From NCBI RefSeq assembly GCF_901538265.1, contig NZ_LR593886.1, positions 4,175,738 to 4,239,737 of the forward strand: 64,000 bases of DNA. Direction: 5' to 3'. The DNA is from Gemmata massiliana. GTDB lineage: Bacteria > Planctomycetota > Planctomycetia > Gemmatales > Gemmataceae. Below the pieces are notes generated by a model that made no database searches, was not told the DNA's origin, and saw only the letters and a list, made by a program, of their open reading frames with translations. This document shows positions 25,110 to 33,068 of the stretch, piece after piece; positions within the stretch are counted from its first letter, which is position 1, and the number at the start of each line of letters is the position of its first letter. The position numbers and the translations under genes are program-made.

Positions 25110-26678
25110 TCACAGTGTCGGGCCGATGGACCACGGGGCGAATTCTTCTTCGCCGACGCCGTTGAGTTCGCTCTTGGTTTTCTCGCCGCTCGCGACCGAG
25201 AGCACCTTCTCGAAGATCTCCTGGCCCACGGCTTCCACCGACACACCGTTCAGCACCTTGCCCGCGTCGATGTCCATGTCACCGATCATGTGCGTGTAGA
25301 GCGGGGTGTTCGTGGCGACCTTCACGCACGGGGCCGGCTTGCACCCGAACACGCTCCCGCGCCCGGTCGTGAACACGCACACGTTCGCGCCGCCGGCCAC
25401 AATACCGGTCATGCTCACCGGGTCGTAGCCCGGTGTGTCCATCACCACGAACCCCTTCGCCGTGACCGGTTCCGCGTAGCGGTAAACGTCCACCATTGCG
25501 GTACCGCCGGCCTTCGCGATCGCGCCCAGTGACTTCTCGTAGATCGTCGTGAGACCGCCCTCTTTGTTCCCGGGGCTGGGGTTGTTGTTGATCTCGGCCC
25601 CGAACATCGACGTGTACCACTCCCACCACTTAATCCGCTCGACCAGTTTCTCGCCGACCTCCTTCGATACGGCCCGGCGTGTGAGGATGTGTTCGGCGCC
25701 GTAAATTTCGGTCGTTTCGCCCAGGATGCTCGTACCGCCCTGTTGAACCATCATGTCGCTCGCGACCCCCAGGGCCGGGTTCGCGGTCACCCCGCTGTTG
25801 CCGTCCGAACCGCCGCAGTTCGTACCGAGGATCAGGTGCTTGGCGGGGAGTTGCACGCGGCGCACGTCGTTCACGCGGGGGAGCATTTCTGCAACCGCCT
25901 GAACGCCGGCTTCGACGGTTTTGCCGATCCCGCCGCACTCCTGAATCGAGAGCGCGAGCGGTGTGCCCTTCTTGCCGTCGAGTTGCAACAGGTTCAGTTT
26001 CTCGTTTTCGATCAGGTGGGACGCCTGAACGATTTCGCACCCCAACCCAACGAGCAGGTACGCCGCGACGTTAGGGTGACGGGCGAAGCCCGCGAGCGTG
26101 CGGTCGAGCTGCTGGTGGTCCGGGCCGTCGAACTGCATCCCGCAGCCCTGGCGGTGAACGATCGCGATCACGCCGTCCACGTTCGGGTAGTCCTTCAGCA
26201 AACCCAGCGCCCGGACGCGGTCCGCGATGTATTTGCTCGTGCTGGCGGAGCAGTTCACGGTGCTAATGACCGCCAAATAGTTGCGCGTCCCGTACCGTTG
26301 GTGGGGCGCCCGCCCCTCGCCGCGGTCGAACCCCATGAACGTGCGGTACTCGGCCGGCGGGGGCAGCGGCGCGGGGATCTGGCTCGCGTAGGCGTAGTCG
26401 CGCTCGAATGCGCCGGCGGTCACGTTGTGGACGTGGACGTGTTCGCCCGGCGCCACGTTGCGCCCGGCGAACCCGATCACCTGGCCGTACTTGTGAATCG
26501 GGTCGCCTTCCTTGATCGACACGACCGCGAACTTGTGCCCCATCCCGATGCCCTTGGCGAGCGTAAACGTGCCACCATCGAATCCGAACGTGATGCCGGA
26601 CGGGATCGGCTTGCGGGCGACCGCAACGTTGTCCTGCGGGCGGAGGTGAACGGCAAACTCACTGATCGGAACGGCCAT
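25110..26678 (-). CDS. UxaA/GarD family dehydratase (altronate or galactarate dehydratase)
   Basis: 522 residues from ATG 26678, with GGAG about seven bases upstream. An N-terminal SAF domain (about 1-100) includes DNVAVARKPIPSGI and GHKFAVVSIKEGDPIHKYGQ. The catalytic part (about 120-520) has the family patterns GTRNYLAVISTVNCSAS, VIAIVHRQGCGM, HPNVAAYLLVGLGCEIVQAS, LGTNCGGSDGNSGVTANPAL and MDTPGYDPVSMTGIVAGGAN. Enzymes of this family dehydrate D-altronate or D-galactarate in hexuronate breakdown. The length is nearer GarD, but sequence alone does not decide the substrate. No other hexuronate genes adjoin it. Confidence 0.88.
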   Translation of the reverse strand: MAVPISEFAVHLRPQDNVAVARKPIPSGITFGFDGGTFTLAKGIGMGHKFAVVSIKEGDPIHKYGQVIGFAGRNVAPGEHVHVHNVTAGAFERDYAYASQIPAPLPPPAEYRTFMGFDRGEGRAPHQRYGTRNYLAVISTVNCSASTSKYIADRVRALGLLKDYPNVDGVIAIVHRQGCGMQFDGPDHQQLDRTLAGFARHPNVAAYLLVGLGCEIVQASHLIENEKLNLLQLDGKKGTPLALSIQECGGIGKTVEAGVQAVAEMLPRVNDVRRVQLPAKHLILGTNCGGSDGNSGVTANPALGVASDMMVQQGGTSILGETTEIYGAEHILTRRAVSKEVGEKLVERIKWWEWYTSMFGAEINNNPSPGNKEGGLTTIYEKSLGAIAKAGGTAMVDVYRYAEPVTAKGFVVMDTPGYDPVSMTGIVAGGANVCVFTTGRGSVFGCKPAPCVKVATNTPLYTHMIGDMDIDAGKVLNGVSVEAVGQEIFEKVLSVASGEKTKSELNGVGEEEFAPWSIGPTL

Positions 26679-27040
26679 TTCCGGCTCCAAGGAGAGAGAA
26701 CGTCGGGGACATTCTCGAATGGTGTGAGGTTCAACTTAGCGGTTTGCGAGCGGGTGTGTAAATGGAACCGCGGAGCGATTCCAGCTCAGGTTCTCGCGGT
26801 GGGAACGTGTCTACCGTGTCGGGTTTAGTGATTGTGCCGTTCGCCCGGCGCCGAAACGAAAACGGATCGATTTGAGTCAGCGGGGCGCGTTGCGATGAGG
26901 CGCACGGGAGGTAGAATATCAAAACTCCGTAACCCCCACCGTGTCCGATCCTGGCGCGTCCTTCTATCTTGACGGCCAACACGGGGTTAGTTGTCATGGG
27001 CGCAATTTCAATCGGCCGCGGGTCGCGGAAAGGTCGGGCG
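26679..27040. other. intergenic region, no gene seen
   Basis: About 360 bases between the divergent dehydratase and a small membrane protein. The open frames across it give arginine-rich, unlikely proteins. GGAAAGG shortly before 27041 is the ribosome-binding site for the next gene. Confidence 0.4.
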
Positions 27041-27226
27041 ATGGATAAGGCACTCTGCTTTGGGGCACTTGGTGTTGGTGCCCTCATGCTGTTGGTGTTC
27101 CTGCTCGATCTGGTCGCCAAGGTTCCGTTCGGCGGCGGTCCGTTCGTAATCGTTGATATTTTCGGTTTGCTCGCATCCGCGGTTGTGGTCTACCTCGGGT
27201 GGAACGCTTCCCGCGACCTGAAATAG
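27041..27226 (+). CDS. small two-helix membrane protein
   Basis: 61 residues from ATG 27041, with GGAAAGG six bases upstream; a longer in-frame start would add a basic leader. Helix 1 is CFGALGVGALMLLVFLLDLV and helix 2 is FVIVDIFGLLASAVVVYLGW, joined by a short loop KVPFGGGP, with a charged tail NASRDLK. Typical of small inner-membrane proteins of unknown role. A terminator follows immediately. Confidence 0.6.
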   Translation: MDKALCFGALGVGALMLLVFLLDLVAKVPFGGGPFVIVDIFGLLASAVVVYLGWNASRDLK

Positions 27227-27254
27227 CAGGACCGGCACCGGATCGGAGACTGAG

Positions 27255-27296
27255 AACAGGAAGAGGCCATCAGTTCCCTCTTCCTGTTGTGCTTTT
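27255..27296. terminator. terminator between convergent genes
   Basis: A perfect 11-bp stem, 27255-27265 with 27278-27288 (AACAGGAAGAG), a 12-base loop, and GTGCTTTT on the plus-strand side. It serves the small membrane protein gene and probably also the convergent cobA-hemD gene. Confidence 0.8.
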
Positions 27297-28845
27297 AATG
27301 TTTGCTCTCGGCACGTGCCAATTCAACAACCGCCTGAATTAACCCATCTTCCGTGAAGGTTTTGGCTTCGGCCGCGACCGGAAGTCCCAGTGTGCGGACC
27401 GCGTTACCGGTTTCCGGGCTAATTGCGACAAGGCGGATATCCCCGCGCTCGACTCGCCCGCGAACCGTCTCGTCAAAACTGCCAATAACTCCGCGGGCAA
27501 TGTTGGAACTCGGAAGCGTCACGTAGCGAATTTCCCCGCGCCGGAGTGCGTCGAGAACGGTCACGCTGGAGGTGGTTACGTCCACCTGGTCGTACACCGC
27601 GATTTGGTCCACCGTCGCGACCTTCGCGAGTTCGTCGCGGAGCAGTTCGCGCCCACGGTTGGCTCGCGCGAGCAGCACGCGCTGACCCGTAACGTGCGGT
27701 TTCAGTACCTCGACCAGCCCTTCGGACGAGAAGTTGGCCGCGGGGACGACGTCGGCTCGGAGCCGGTATTCGCGGAGCACGTCGGCCGTTTTAGGGCCGA
27801 TTGCGGCCAGTTTGATGCGGCCCAGATCACGCAAGTCGCGCCCGACGGCGTCGAGTCGGCGGAGCAGGGCGTGGACCCCGTTTGCGCTCGTGAACACGAG
27901 CCAGTCCCATTCGCCGCGTCGAATTTGTTCCAGCCCGCGATCAACGAGTGTGAAGTCGTCGCGATCGCGAATTTCTACCGCGTGCAGGCGCGAAACGACC
28001 GCGCCGAGGAGTTCGAGCTTTCGCACCATGCCCGAAGCTTGGTGCGCGGGCCGCGTGACGAGCACGCGCTGGCCGAACAACGGGCGGTTCTCGAACCACG
28101 GTTGGGGCGCGCGGTGCGCGACGGTGTCACCCACGAGGATCAGGCCCGGGGCTTCCAGCCCCGCGTGGCGGCGCGCTTCTTCGAGGTTACCTAACGTGGC
28201 GGAGACGGACCGTTGTTCGCCCGTCGATGCTCGTTCGATGATTGCCGCGGGCGTGTCGGGAGGTTTCCCGTATTTGAGCAACTCGCCGACGATTACCGGG
28301 AGCCGTGCGATGCCCATGTAAATCGCCAGCGTACCCGGGAACGCGGCGAGCGCCTTCCAATCGAGCTTGTTGCCGGGCTTGTTAGGCAGTTCGTGCCCGG
28401 TGACGAGAGCGATGCTACTCGCGTACATCCGGTGCGTGAGCGGGATTTCCAGGTACGCCCCCGCGGCCAGCGCCGCAGTAACGCCGGGTACGATCTCGTA
28501 CGTGAGGCCGGCTGCGCGGAGTGCCTCGGCCTCCTCCCCCCCGCGCCCGAAAATGAGCGGGTCGCCGCCCTTGAGTCGCACAACGGTCTTGCCCGTGCTC
28601 GCCGCTTCGATGAGCTTCTTGTGGATGTGCGGGTACTTGTCCGGGTGGTTCCCGGGCAGGTCGCGCACGCAGAGACGCTCCGCGTGCGGCGGCGCGAGGT
28701 CGAGCAAGCGCTCGGGGACGAGTTGGTCGTAGAGCACCAAGTCGGCGCGCCCCAACACCTCGGCACCGCGGACGGTGAGTAGACCGGGACTGCCGGGACC
28801 GGCGCCGACGAGAAACACGAACGGGTTTGCGGGGTCTGGGGTCAT
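27295..28845 (-). CDS. fused uroporphyrinogen-III C-methyltransferase / uroporphyrinogen-III synthase
   Basis: 516 residues from ATG 28845. The N-terminal half (about 1-250) is an SUMT/CobA methyltransferase: VGAGPGSPGLLTVRGAEVLG, ADLVLYDQLVPERLLDLAPP, VVRLKGGDPLIFGRGGEEAE and TYEIVPGVTAALAAGAYLEI. The C-terminal half (about 255-510) is HemD-like: RVLVTRPAHQASGMVRKLEL, WDWLVFTSANGVHALLRRL and IGPKTADVLREYRL. HemD closes the tetrapyrrole ring and SUMT methylates uroporphyrinogen III to precorrin-2, the branch to siroheme and B12. Fusion of the two is known in planctomycetes and Gram-positives. It is downstream of tatC on the same strand. Confidence 0.93.
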   Translation of the reverse strand: MTPDPANPFVFLVGAGPGSPGLLTVRGAEVLGRADLVLYDQLVPERLLDLAPPHAERLCVRDLPGNHPDKYPHIHKKLIEAASTGKTVVRLKGGDPLIFGRGGEEAEALRAAGLTYEIVPGVTAALAAGAYLEIPLTHRMYASSIALVTGHELPNKPGNKLDWKALAAFPGTLAIYMGIARLPVIVGELLKYGKPPDTPAAIIERASTGEQRSVSATLGNLEEARRHAGLEAPGLILVGDTVAHRAPQPWFENRPLFGQRVLVTRPAHQASGMVRKLELLGAVVSRLHAVEIRDRDDFTLVDRGLEQIRRGEWDWLVFTSANGVHALLRRLDAVGRDLRDLGRIKLAAIGPKTADVLREYRLRADVVPAANFSSEGLVEVLKPHVTGQRVLLARANRGRELLRDELAKVATVDQIAVYDQVDVTTSSVTVLDALRRGEIRYVTLPSSNIARGVIGSFDETVRGRVERGDIRLVAISPETGNAVRTLGLPVAAEAKTFTEDGLIQAVVELARAESKH

Positions 28846-28906
28846 AGCGCTCAGAAGGCGGCGGGTGGGAACGGGCGCCGTCCCACCTTTCGCTCTCCGC
28901 CTTCAA

Positions 28907-30094
28907 TTACACGGCCACTTCATCGGCCGCTTCGGAATCGGTGTCTTCGCTCGGGTCGAAGCCGGGGAACTGGTGGCAAATGAGGATACCCACCATGTAC
29001 AGCCCGAACATCGGTACGAACAGGTAGAGCATCGTGATGACGTCGGGTGTGGGCGTGATGACCGCCGCGAAGAACGCGATGATGATGCACGCGTAGCGCC
29101 ACTTGGTGAGGTAGTCCTCGGCGGTGAAGATCCCGATCCGGTTCAGGAACACCATCACGAGCGGGGTCTGAAACGAGACCCCGAACACGAGCGGCAGAAT
29201 GATCGCGAGGCTGAGCCACTCGTTGAGCCGGATGTCCGGGTCGAACCCGAGGATCTCGTTGAACTTCAAGAGCGCTTTCACCGCCCCCGGGAGGACGACG
29301 AACTGGCAGAGCAAGACGCCGGCGATGAAGAGGAAGACGCTCGGCCCGAAAAAGAGGTAGGCGTACCGCTTTTCGTGCGGGTACAGGCCCGCGCCCACGA
29401 ACGCCCAGAACTGGTACAGGATGAACGGGCACGCGATGACGACCCCGCACAGGAGCGATACCTTGAAGTACACGACCATCGACTCTTGCGCGCTCAGGGT
29501 CGTCAGGTACTTCTTGCTCTCCATCAGTCCTTCGCCCTTGCTGCTCAGGTTGCTGATGTGCGCCGGGTAGACTTTGAGTCTAACGGGCAGTTCTTCGGGC
29601 GCGTCGGCCTTGGGCGCGCCGAAGGCCGGAGTTAGTGCCTTTACAGGAATGAACACCGGCATCTCCTCGGGCGCGCCGAGGAGCTTGCGCCGTTCCTCGG
29701 CCGTCAGTGCGCTGAGGTTGTACTCGTTCTCCTCCAATTTCTGACGGACCCGCGTGATTTCTTCTGGGGTGGAGTCGGTAAGTTGCGCCAGCTTTTCGTC
29801 GGCCGACTTCTTCGCCGCTCGAAAGTAGAAGTCTCGCGTCTGCTGCTTGACGGGTTCGGTAATGACGTCCAACATGGGCATCCCGATGCCGATGTTGTCG
29901 TTCCCGACCGATTTTCCGACGAAATCCAGAACGAAGCCGATCACCAGGAAGAACAGCAGCCACTTCAGCGCGTTGAGCATCCGGTAGCGGAGTTCCTCGA
30001 TGTGCTCGCCCAGGGACATCCGCGTGTCCTTGAACATGTCATCGGGGTACTCGTCGTACTTTTTCGCGAGCGTTTGAATCGCTTTGGTGGGCAT
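28907..30094 (-). CDS. tatC: Sec-independent translocase TatC with large loop-1 insertion
   Basis: 395 residues from ATG 30094; TTG 30124 is an alternative. TatC carries folded proteins with twin-arginine signals across the inner membrane. Signatures: SLGEHIEELRYRMLNALKWL at the N-terminus, ACPFILYQFWAFVGAGLYPH, EKRYAYLFFGPSVFLFIAG and FGVSFQTPLVMVFLNRIGIF. Six membrane helices can be counted. E. coli TatC has about 258 residues; here about 115 extra residues (about 80-195), charged and predicted extracytoplasmic, lie between helices 1 and 2. The acidic tail (DSEAADEVAV) is also longer than usual. No tatA or tatB is adjacent. Confidence 0.92.
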   Translation of the reverse strand: MPTKAIQTLAKKYDEYPDDMFKDTRMSLGEHIEELRYRMLNALKWLLFFLVIGFVLDFVGKSVGNDNIGIGMPMLDVITEPVKQQTRDFYFRAAKKSADEKLAQLTDSTPEEITRVRQKLEENEYNLSALTAEERRKLLGAPEEMPVFIPVKALTPAFGAPKADAPEELPVRLKVYPAHISNLSSKGEGLMESKKYLTTLSAQESMVVYFKVSLLCGVVIACPFILYQFWAFVGAGLYPHEKRYAYLFFGPSVFLFIAGVLLCQFVVLPGAVKALLKFNEILGFDPDIRLNEWLSLAIILPLVFGVSFQTPLVMVFLNRIGIFTAEDYLTKWRYACIIIAFFAAVITPTPDVITMLYLFVPMFGLYMVGILICHQFPGFDPSEDTDSEAADEVAV

Positions 30095-30394
30095 GACGCC
30101 GAACCCCGCGCTGGGATAACCCAACCCGAGGCGAAGGTGCCCGACCGGTTGGCAAAAGTGTGTGCGTGCGGAAGGTCAGTGATATCGTATGAAGCGGGAC
30201 GCGGGTACACAAGACAAGCTCGGTGGCCGTGTGGAGAGGATGGGAAAGGTGTCAGGTAACCGGTGCCGGGAGTTCCGGTCGCACGGGTGTTGTACGAGGG
30301 CCTTGGGCCGGGGATTTGCTTCGAGGTAGAGCGGGGCTGGACCGAAGGGCGATAATGCCCCTGCGAACGGATTCGTGCGTTTCAGGAGCGAGTC

Positions 30395-30628
30395 ATGCGC
30401 CGGCGCTTAATTGTCATGTCCCTGATCGCGTTGGCTGGATGCAACCGGTTCGCGGGACCACGAGAGACCCGTCAGTTGGACCGCGCCGACGGGCGCGCCC
30501 CGGACGGTACCCGTTACTCGATCGACGAGCAGAAGATTCGCGGGCGCGAGCGGCTCTCGATCTCGGAGGATGATTTCCGTATCGGCCCGAAGGGTTACAT
30601 CGACCGCCCCAGCCCCACCGGGCGCTAA
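30395..30628 (+). CDS. small lipoprotein, unknown
   Basis: 77 residues from ATG 30395, with GGAG six bases upstream. MRRRLIVMSLIALAGC is a compact lipoprotein signal peptide with lipobox LALAGC-like spacing (Cys16). The mature part is short, charged and contains ERLSISEDDFRIGPKGYIDR. The 270 bases upstream, as far as tatC, contain no other gene that I can support. It is followed 22 bases later by the broken ADP-ribosylglycohydrolase gene. Confidence 0.6.
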   Translation: MRRRLIVMSLIALAGCNRFAGPRETRQLDRADGRAPDGTRYSIDEQKIRGRERLSISEDDFRIGPKGYIDRPSPTGR

Positions 30629-30650
30629 TCGGAGTGGGTGTAATTGCCGC

Positions 30651-31729
30651 ATGACGCTCGACCGCGACGCCATCATCGGTTCGATGCTCGGGCTCGCGGT
30701 TGGCGATGCGCTGGGGTTGCCGTGCGAGAACTTGTCCTCACGGCGCGCGAAGAAACTGTTTCCGCACCTCGACCGCTACCAATTCTTCTTCCGCCGCGGT
30801 CTATTTTCCGATGACACCGAGCACTCGTGCTTGATCGGACAGGCGCTGCTGATTTCCGGCGGGGACACGGTCAAATTCCAGCGCGACTTCGCGCGCCGGC
30901 TCCGTTGGTGGGCCGCGGGCATTCCAGCCGGAACCGGGCGCGCCACGATCCGCGCGTGTGCGAAGTTGTGGTTCGGCTGGTCGCCGGACCGGAGCGGCGT
31001 CTTTTCGGCCGGTAACGAACGGTCCGGCGATGCGTGCGCCGATCCTCGGCCTGTGCCTCGGTTCCGACCCCGAACGCTTGAAACACTTCGTGCGCATTTC
31101 CACGCGCATCACACACCGACCCGAAAGCCGAATTGGGGGCACTCGCGGTCGCGTGGGCCGCTCACCGCGCGGCCGAAACTCGAACGGCGACTTTGTCGGA
31201 ACCGACACAATTTCTGGCGGAACTCCGCGAACTACTCGGTGTCGAGCCGGCCGCAGGGCCGTTACTCGAATCGCTCGAAGTGGCCGGGAAGAAATTACAT
31301 TTGGGGCGAACGACGGAAGAATTTGCGCTCGATCTCGGGTTGAAGCGCGGAGCGACCGGTTACATGTATCACACGGTTCCGGTGGCACTCTATGCGTGGT
31401 TGCGGTACCCGGACGACTTCCGCACAGCGGTTCAGTCGGCGATCCGATGCGGTGGCGACACGGACACGGTAGCGGCGATTACGGGGGCGCTCGTCGGCGC
31501 GCGGGTCGGCAAAACGGGTATTCCAAGCGAATGGCTCCGTGGGCCGATCGACTGGCCGCGCTCGGTTCGGTGGGTGGAGAAACTCGCCGGGCGCGTCGCG
31601 GAAGGGAAGTGGTTGAGCGCTTCCCAGCGTGCTGAGCCGCTCGCGGTGTGGGCGCTGCCGGCTCGGAACGCGGCGTTCTTCGTGTGGGTGCTCGTTCACG
31701 CCGCTCGACGGCTGCTCCCACCGTATTGA
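30651..31729 (+). pseudogene. ADP-ribosylglycohydrolase (DraG/MacroD-type ARH fold) broken by two indels
   Basis: The N-terminal part in one frame has IIGSMLGLAVGDALGLPCEN and SDDTEHSCL, the SDDT metal site of ADP-ribosylglycohydrolases. At 31014-31021 the word AACG is tandemly duplicated, shifting the frame; the second frame continues NGPAMRAPILGLCLGSDPER then HFVRISTRITH. At about 31111-31116 two bases are missing from an AC run and the third frame carries on with LGALAVAWAAHRAAE and the C-terminal metal site GGDTDTVAAITGALVGAR. Undoing both changes gives a continuous protein of about 358 residues. The intact enzyme would remove ADP-ribose from proteins; here it is probably inactive unless the indels are sequence errors. 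Confidence 0.88.
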
Positions 31730-31844
31730 CCGGTCCGTTCGCGCGGAGAAATGCGGGCCGGGTGGGGATTTCGTTGCCTTCTTGCAGCGCGGCGCGCACC
31801 ATGAGCGTATCCGCTGCACATCACTCGTTAGCCGGAGGTCCGTC

Positions 31845-32984
31845 ATGGGGCTGCGTGATTGGGTGTCGGGGCAGTTCATCGACATCATTGAGTGGACCGA
31901 GCCGAGCCAGAACGAGATCCTCGCGCACCGGTTCACGCGCCACAAAAACGAGATCAAGAACGGCGCCAAACTCGTTGTGCGCGAGGGGCAGGCCGCGGGG
32001 TTCGTGAAGGAGGGGCAACTCGCCGACGTCAAAGTGCCGGGCATGTACACGCTCGACACGAAGAACATGCCCATCCTCTCCACCATCCTCGGGTGGAAGT
32101 ACGGGTTCGAGTCGCCGTTCAAGTGCGAGGTGTACTTCATCTCCACGCGGCAGTGGACCAACCAGAAGTGGGGTACACAGAACCCAATCATGTACCGCGA
32201 TCCGGAGTTCGGTCCGGTGCGGCTGCGGGCGTTCGGGAACTACGCCTTCAAGGTCACCGACCCGGGCACGTTCCTGAAGGAACTCGTTTCGACCGACCCG
32301 TCGTTCGAGCTGTACGAGATTTCCGCACAGTTCCGCAACGTGGTCGTGTCGCGGTTCATCGACGCGCTCGGTGCGTCGCGTATCCCGATGCTCGATCTCG
32401 CGGGGAACTACGAGAAGGTCGGGAAGATCGCGCTCGAACGTATCGCGCCGGAAATGGCGAAGATGGGCGTCTCCCTGACGCAGTTCTTCGTCGAGAACAT
32501 CTCTCTCCCGCCCGAGGTCGAAGCGGCCCTCGACAAGCGCTCGCAGATGTCGGTGCTCGGCAACCTCGATCAGTACACGAAGTTCCAGACGGCCGAAGCG
32601 ATTCCCACGGCTGCGGCGAACCCGGGCGGTCTGGCCGGAATGGGGGCGGGCCTCGGGGCGGGATTGGCCGTGGGGCAACAGATGGGTGGGGCTTTTGCGG
32701 GTGCGGCCGGCGCGCCGGGTGTTGTGACGCCTGGCAACACGACTTCCCCCACCACCGCAAGCGCCCCGCCCCCACTCCCGACCGCGGTCTCGTTCCACGC
32801 AGCAATCAACGGCGCCCAGGCCGGGCCGTTCGATCTGGCGGCGCTGGCCGCGCACATCAACTCGGGCACCATCAATCGCGCCTCACTGGTGTGGAAGCCG
32901 GGCATGGCGGGTTGGGCCGCGGCCGAAACCGTGCCCGAACTGGCGTCACTCTTCGCCGCGGCACCGCCGCCACTTCCGGGGTAA
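31845..32984 (+). CDS. SPFH-domain protein with C-terminal GYF domain
   Basis: 379 residues from ATG 31845, with GGAGG at 31834-31838. Residues about 1-260 are an SPFH/band-7-like region of the virion-core type: FIDIIEWTEPSQNEILAHRF, LRAFGNYAFKVTDPGTFLKE, FRNVVVSRFIDALGASRIPM and ERIAPEMAKMGVSLTQFFVE. Then a Gly/Ala-rich linker (AGMGAGLGAGLAVGQQMGGA) and a GYF_2-like domain at about 320-370 (GAQAGPFDLAALAAHINSGT; RASLVWKPGMAGWAAAE). Such proteins probably scaffold membrane microdomains. It is followed by a zinc-ribbon membrane protein, a pairing typical for this SPFH subtype. Confidence 0.82.
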   Translation: MGLRDWVSGQFIDIIEWTEPSQNEILAHRFTRHKNEIKNGAKLVVREGQAAGFVKEGQLADVKVPGMYTLDTKNMPILSTILGWKYGFESPFKCEVYFISTRQWTNQKWGTQNPIMYRDPEFGPVRLRAFGNYAFKVTDPGTFLKELVSTDPSFELYEISAQFRNVVVSRFIDALGASRIPMLDLAGNYEKVGKIALERIAPEMAKMGVSLTQFFVENISLPPEVEAALDKRSQMSVLGNLDQYTKFQTAEAIPTAAANPGGLAGMGAGLGAGLAVGQQMGGAFAGAAGAPGVVTPGNTTSPTTASAPPPLPTAVSFHAAINGAQAGPFDLAALAAHINSGTINRASLVWKPGMAGWAAAETVPELASLFAAAPPPLPG

Positions 32985-33002
32985 ACTCAAAATCCCAATT
33001 CC

Positions 33003-33045
33003 GAAATTCAAAAAGGGGGCAGCGGTTGTCTTCTTTTTGAATTTC
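33003..33045. repeat. 13-bp perfect inverted repeat between SPFH and zinc-ribbon genes
   Basis: GAAATTCAAAAAG at 33003-33015 pairs with 33033-33045 across a 17-base loop, in AT-rich sequence unlike its surroundings. It lies in an 84-base gap between co-directional genes, so it may tune read-through or RNA stability. Confidence 0.75.
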
Positions 33046-33068
33046 GTGCTTCGAGTTTCGATTTTGAT

